From NCBI RefSeq assembly GCF_021462225.1, contig NC_061816.1, forward strand, positions 14,967,390 to 15,031,389: 64,000 nt of DNA. The letters run 5' to 3'. The notes beneath the pieces were generated by a model. It was not told where the DNA came from. It did no database searches and saw nothing but the letters and a program-made list of their open reading frames with translations. Origin of the DNA: Girardinichthys multiradiatus. Its lineage: Eukaryota; Chordata; Actinopteri; Cyprinodontiformes; Goodeidae. This document shows, one piece after another, positions 61,372-64,000 of this stretch. Position 1 is the first letter of the stretch; each line of letters starts with the position of its first letter. The position numbers were made by a program, and so were the translations under genes.

Positions 61372-62254
61372 AATCATTATTTAAAATGTTTTATCAAAAT
61401 GTTTTATCTGATCTTGCATTGTGAATGGTTGTTTAAAGGTGTATCAAATATTCCCTAAGTTGGTTTCAAGACTAACGTAACTACATTTCCAGATTCTTCA
61501 AATTAATCCATGATTCTCAAACATAAATATTGCATTGGAATATTGCATCACTCTTGTGGTCATGGTTTTCAACCATCTTTGACTCCCTTGTTTATATTAT
61601 ACATAGCCCATTAGTCTTCCCTATTCTTTCATTCTGCTTGGTAGTTTAGTTGGGTTGTTTAAGCATAGTAAAGAGTTTGTTGATTGAAATATGTTTGACT
61701 TTGAGTTGACTTATTTTTGTTAATAAATTCTTGTACTTTAAGAAATTGTGTAAATTCATCGTGTGTGTTTACAGAGTTTTGCTATTCAATAATGCCAGAG
61801 CTGGGCTCATCCCTTTCAATTTTGTCCTAATACCACTGCCTTATTGGGCTGTTATTTACAGGACTGCCCTTAACAGACTGAAATATTATGTTATAAATTA
61901 TTAAAGTATTAATAGTAAATAATATATTCATATTCATTATCACAACATATTTAATATTTACTATTAATTATTTAATATTTTTTATTAAATAATATATGCT
62001 CATGCTTGACACATTTTTTGACATGTTTGAACAGTTTTTGGCAGCTTGAAAGTCTCTTTCGAAGGTTTTTATCCTGTTACGTCAAGATCATACAGACCTT
62101 AAACATGATGGTGGCAGTTTGATGGTCAATGTGTTGTGACTGATAGAACCTTAAATTCTGCTCTTTTTTAGAAAATCCTTCAGAAGAATTTTCAGCCAAG
62201 TTCATTTGGGTTATGCAGCAGGAATATGATTTAAAGTTTATTAGCAAGTCCTCC
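61372..62254. other. Unassigned AT-rich stretch with an inverted repeat
   Basis: No gene recognised. A perfect 14 bp inverted repeat lies at 61908-61921 (attaatagtaaata) and 61955-61968 with a 33 bp AT-rich loop. Confidence 0.5.
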
Positions 62255-62776
62255 TCATCATAATTTGAGGGTTGTTTGTGGGACCAAAGTGCAGACAGAA
62301 ACTCGGAAGCAACATGGTGAGTTAAAGGATTCAATGATAACCAAAAGACAACAACTTACAGTGAGAACAACAGAGAACTAATACAACGAGGGAGGTGTGG
62401 AGAATAACATTAGATACAGGTGTGTCAATCAGGGGATATGTGGAGCAGCTGAGACAAAAGGTAAGCACAGAGACTGAGGAAAGGAGACTTATAAACAATG
62501 AGAAGTTAAACTAAGACACAAGGAAACACCTAACCAGGGAGAAAGGCAAATATTAACCTATGGGTAATAAATTAGAATATACAAGGTACAGAACACAGGA
62601 ATGAACTAAGAAACTAAACACAAATAAATTAACTTATAAGGCAATAACTAACTGACATTAACACAGAGAAATTGATGACATATGGCAAGAATATAGAAAA
62701 CAAATAAACAACAAGGAAAATGGTGAAAACACAAACACAAATTAAATTCAAAACCGAACACCCAAGGATCATGACA
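62255..62776 (-). repeat. T/C-rich LTR-like dispersed repeat with near-perfect 5 bp target duplication
   Basis: On the minus strand it starts TGTCATGATCCTTGG, has a T-rich body, and near the end carries gtctgcactttggtccc, then a decayed TGACA (reading tgatga). The flanks are cctcc (62250-62254) and cctct (62777-62781). Same family and orientation as 27045-27969. Shorter than the other copies (522 bp). No coding region. Confidence 0.7.
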
Positions 62777-64000
62777 CCTCTGAATAGCTTACAAATCCAA
62801 TAAAAATGTTAGAAACAGCTTAAATTTCTATGCAAGGTAGAGTTGGCCACAATGCCTCTACATTGGTTTAAAAGACTGACTGGTAGTTTGCAAATGATGG
62901 CATTTGTTGCTGCCAAGGAAAGCACAATTTTTATTAGGATTTGGAGGACATTACATTTTCACAAAAGGCCAGGGTGTAACTGAAATAATCATTTAAAAAC
63001 AGATTGTTGTAGTATTCAGATTATCTTTATCTAATGTCGAAATTAATAATAATAATAATAATCTTAAAGATTAAATAAAAAAGAAGAAACAAGAAATCTG
63101 TAAGAGGCAATGTAAATGTCTGTAGTTTTGCTGTTTTTCTTTGGTTGGTGGTCATATCATTGCTATATATTTTAATTGTATAATCTAAGTTTGCTCATCT
63201 GGCCATAATTTAAGTTTTATATTTATCAAAAAAATCATACATTCAGCCCATTTTGCCTTTTATTTGCATTCTCTTTTATATCACTAAGGAAAAACATCTA
63301 AAACATAATCACCTGCAAAAGCTGAATCAGGGTAAACACATTTATCTTCTCCTAAAGCATAGTTACAATTAGTGGCATGCATTTCACATAATGGTTTCAC
63401 ATTGGTTTTCATAAATCCCTCCCTGTCTAAGTCATAAATCTTTTCAAGAATACTTTTTCCTTCCTCAGTTTGAATGCCCTTTTAATGGATCTTATTTACA
63501 ATGGCTCACCAGGGGCATTTTATTGCTGCTGAAAATCTCTAATGAAATCAAGCTCTTTCTTTTGGACAAACACTGGTCAACATTCATCATGCCACACCTT
63601 TTTACCGAGTACATCTAAAAAGGCTTTATACTATTGAATGTCATTGAGATGGAGAAAGTAACCAGATGGGCTCCTGCCCATTTCATGTAGCATGAATTCA
63701 GAGTTTCAGTACAGGGTAGTTAGTGTTCTGTGACTGAATAACCTATTTTCACAAGTGGATTTATTCCATCTTCAGGGAAAGGATAGATGTATTTGTAAGA
63801 TTAGACAACGGATGAAAATTTCGACCTACATGCAAAACACCATGGGCGTGATCTTCAAAGATCCCAAATAGCGGGTACTAATTTGCATCTACTATAAATA
63901 AATGGCACATGCAATAAGTGGGCAGGTTACGTGCGATTTTAAAAGATTGCGCGTGCAATGGATAGCAGGTGCAAAGCAGGTGCAGACCTGCCTACTTAAA
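62777..64000. other. Unassigned non-coding stretch to the window end
   Basis: AT-rich, with an AAT-type microsatellite at about 63046-63063. The last 100 bases (gcgtgcaatgg, gcaggtgcaaagcaggtgc) contain a GC-richer repetitive patch that may be the edge of another element. No gene recognised. Confidence 0.45.

Noticed and set aside
1..64000. CRISPR arrays, operons, bacterial promoters or terminators
   Set aside because: No regularly spaced repeats or prokaryote-like gene layout; all coding traces are eukaryotic transposable elements.

Overview
The window reads as a gene-poor, repeat-rich stretch of a vertebrate nuclear genome, most likely a teleost fish. It is AT-rich and has microsatellites but no operon-like packing or long host open frames. 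Its recognisable coding matter is almost entirely decayed transposable elements of kinds abundant in fish: many Tc1-like DNA transposons, non-LTR retrotransposons, a BEL/Pao element, a retrovirus-like relic, a hAT element and several MITEs. I recognise no host protein gene, tRNA or rRNA. The species call is inference from element content, not from a marker gene.

Layout. 1-13.9 kb: mostly unassigned sequence with a 5'-truncated-type Tc1 copy (2.1-2.9 kb), a Tc1-like element with both ends and target duplications (5890-7140), two LINE 3' fragments (10.4-11.3 kb) and a T/C-rich repeat (12.65-13.38 kb). 13.9-22.1 kb: a nest. A LINE reverse transcriptase is split just after its YADD motif by a 1.4 kb solo LTR, then interrupted again by a decayed endogenous retrovirus (short LTR, env and integrase remnants, minus strand). 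A second, unrelated 1.16 kb LTR lies at 20501-21659. 24-41 kb: Tc1 relics, a 1600 bp Tc1-like element with about 200 bp inverted repeats (30403-32002), and more copies of the T/C-rich repeat. 41.5-46.2 kb: a BEL/Pao element on the minus strand (5' LTR, primer-binding region, gag, protease, reverse transcriptase) that breaks off in pol. 46.4-49.5 kb: Tc1 relics, one of them split by MITEs. 51.5-53.5 kb: a LINE on the minus strand with an FADD reverse transcriptase. 54.3-55.6 kb: a Tc1 relic with a 590 bp TIR element inside it. 56.9-58.4 kb: a hAT relic. 59.9-61.4 kb: a second copy of the 20.5 kb LTR in opposite orientation.

The most interesting pattern is a dispersed, strand-asymmetric, T/C-rich repeat family. 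It has TGTCA...TGACA ends and, in three of five copies, visible 5 bp target duplications (two perfect). This fits an LTR-type or TRIM-like element rather than a MITE. None of the elements forms a working pathway together; the window is a record of successive insertions that can be ordered by nesting. All classifications rest on reading motifs and ends by eye; no database search was run.
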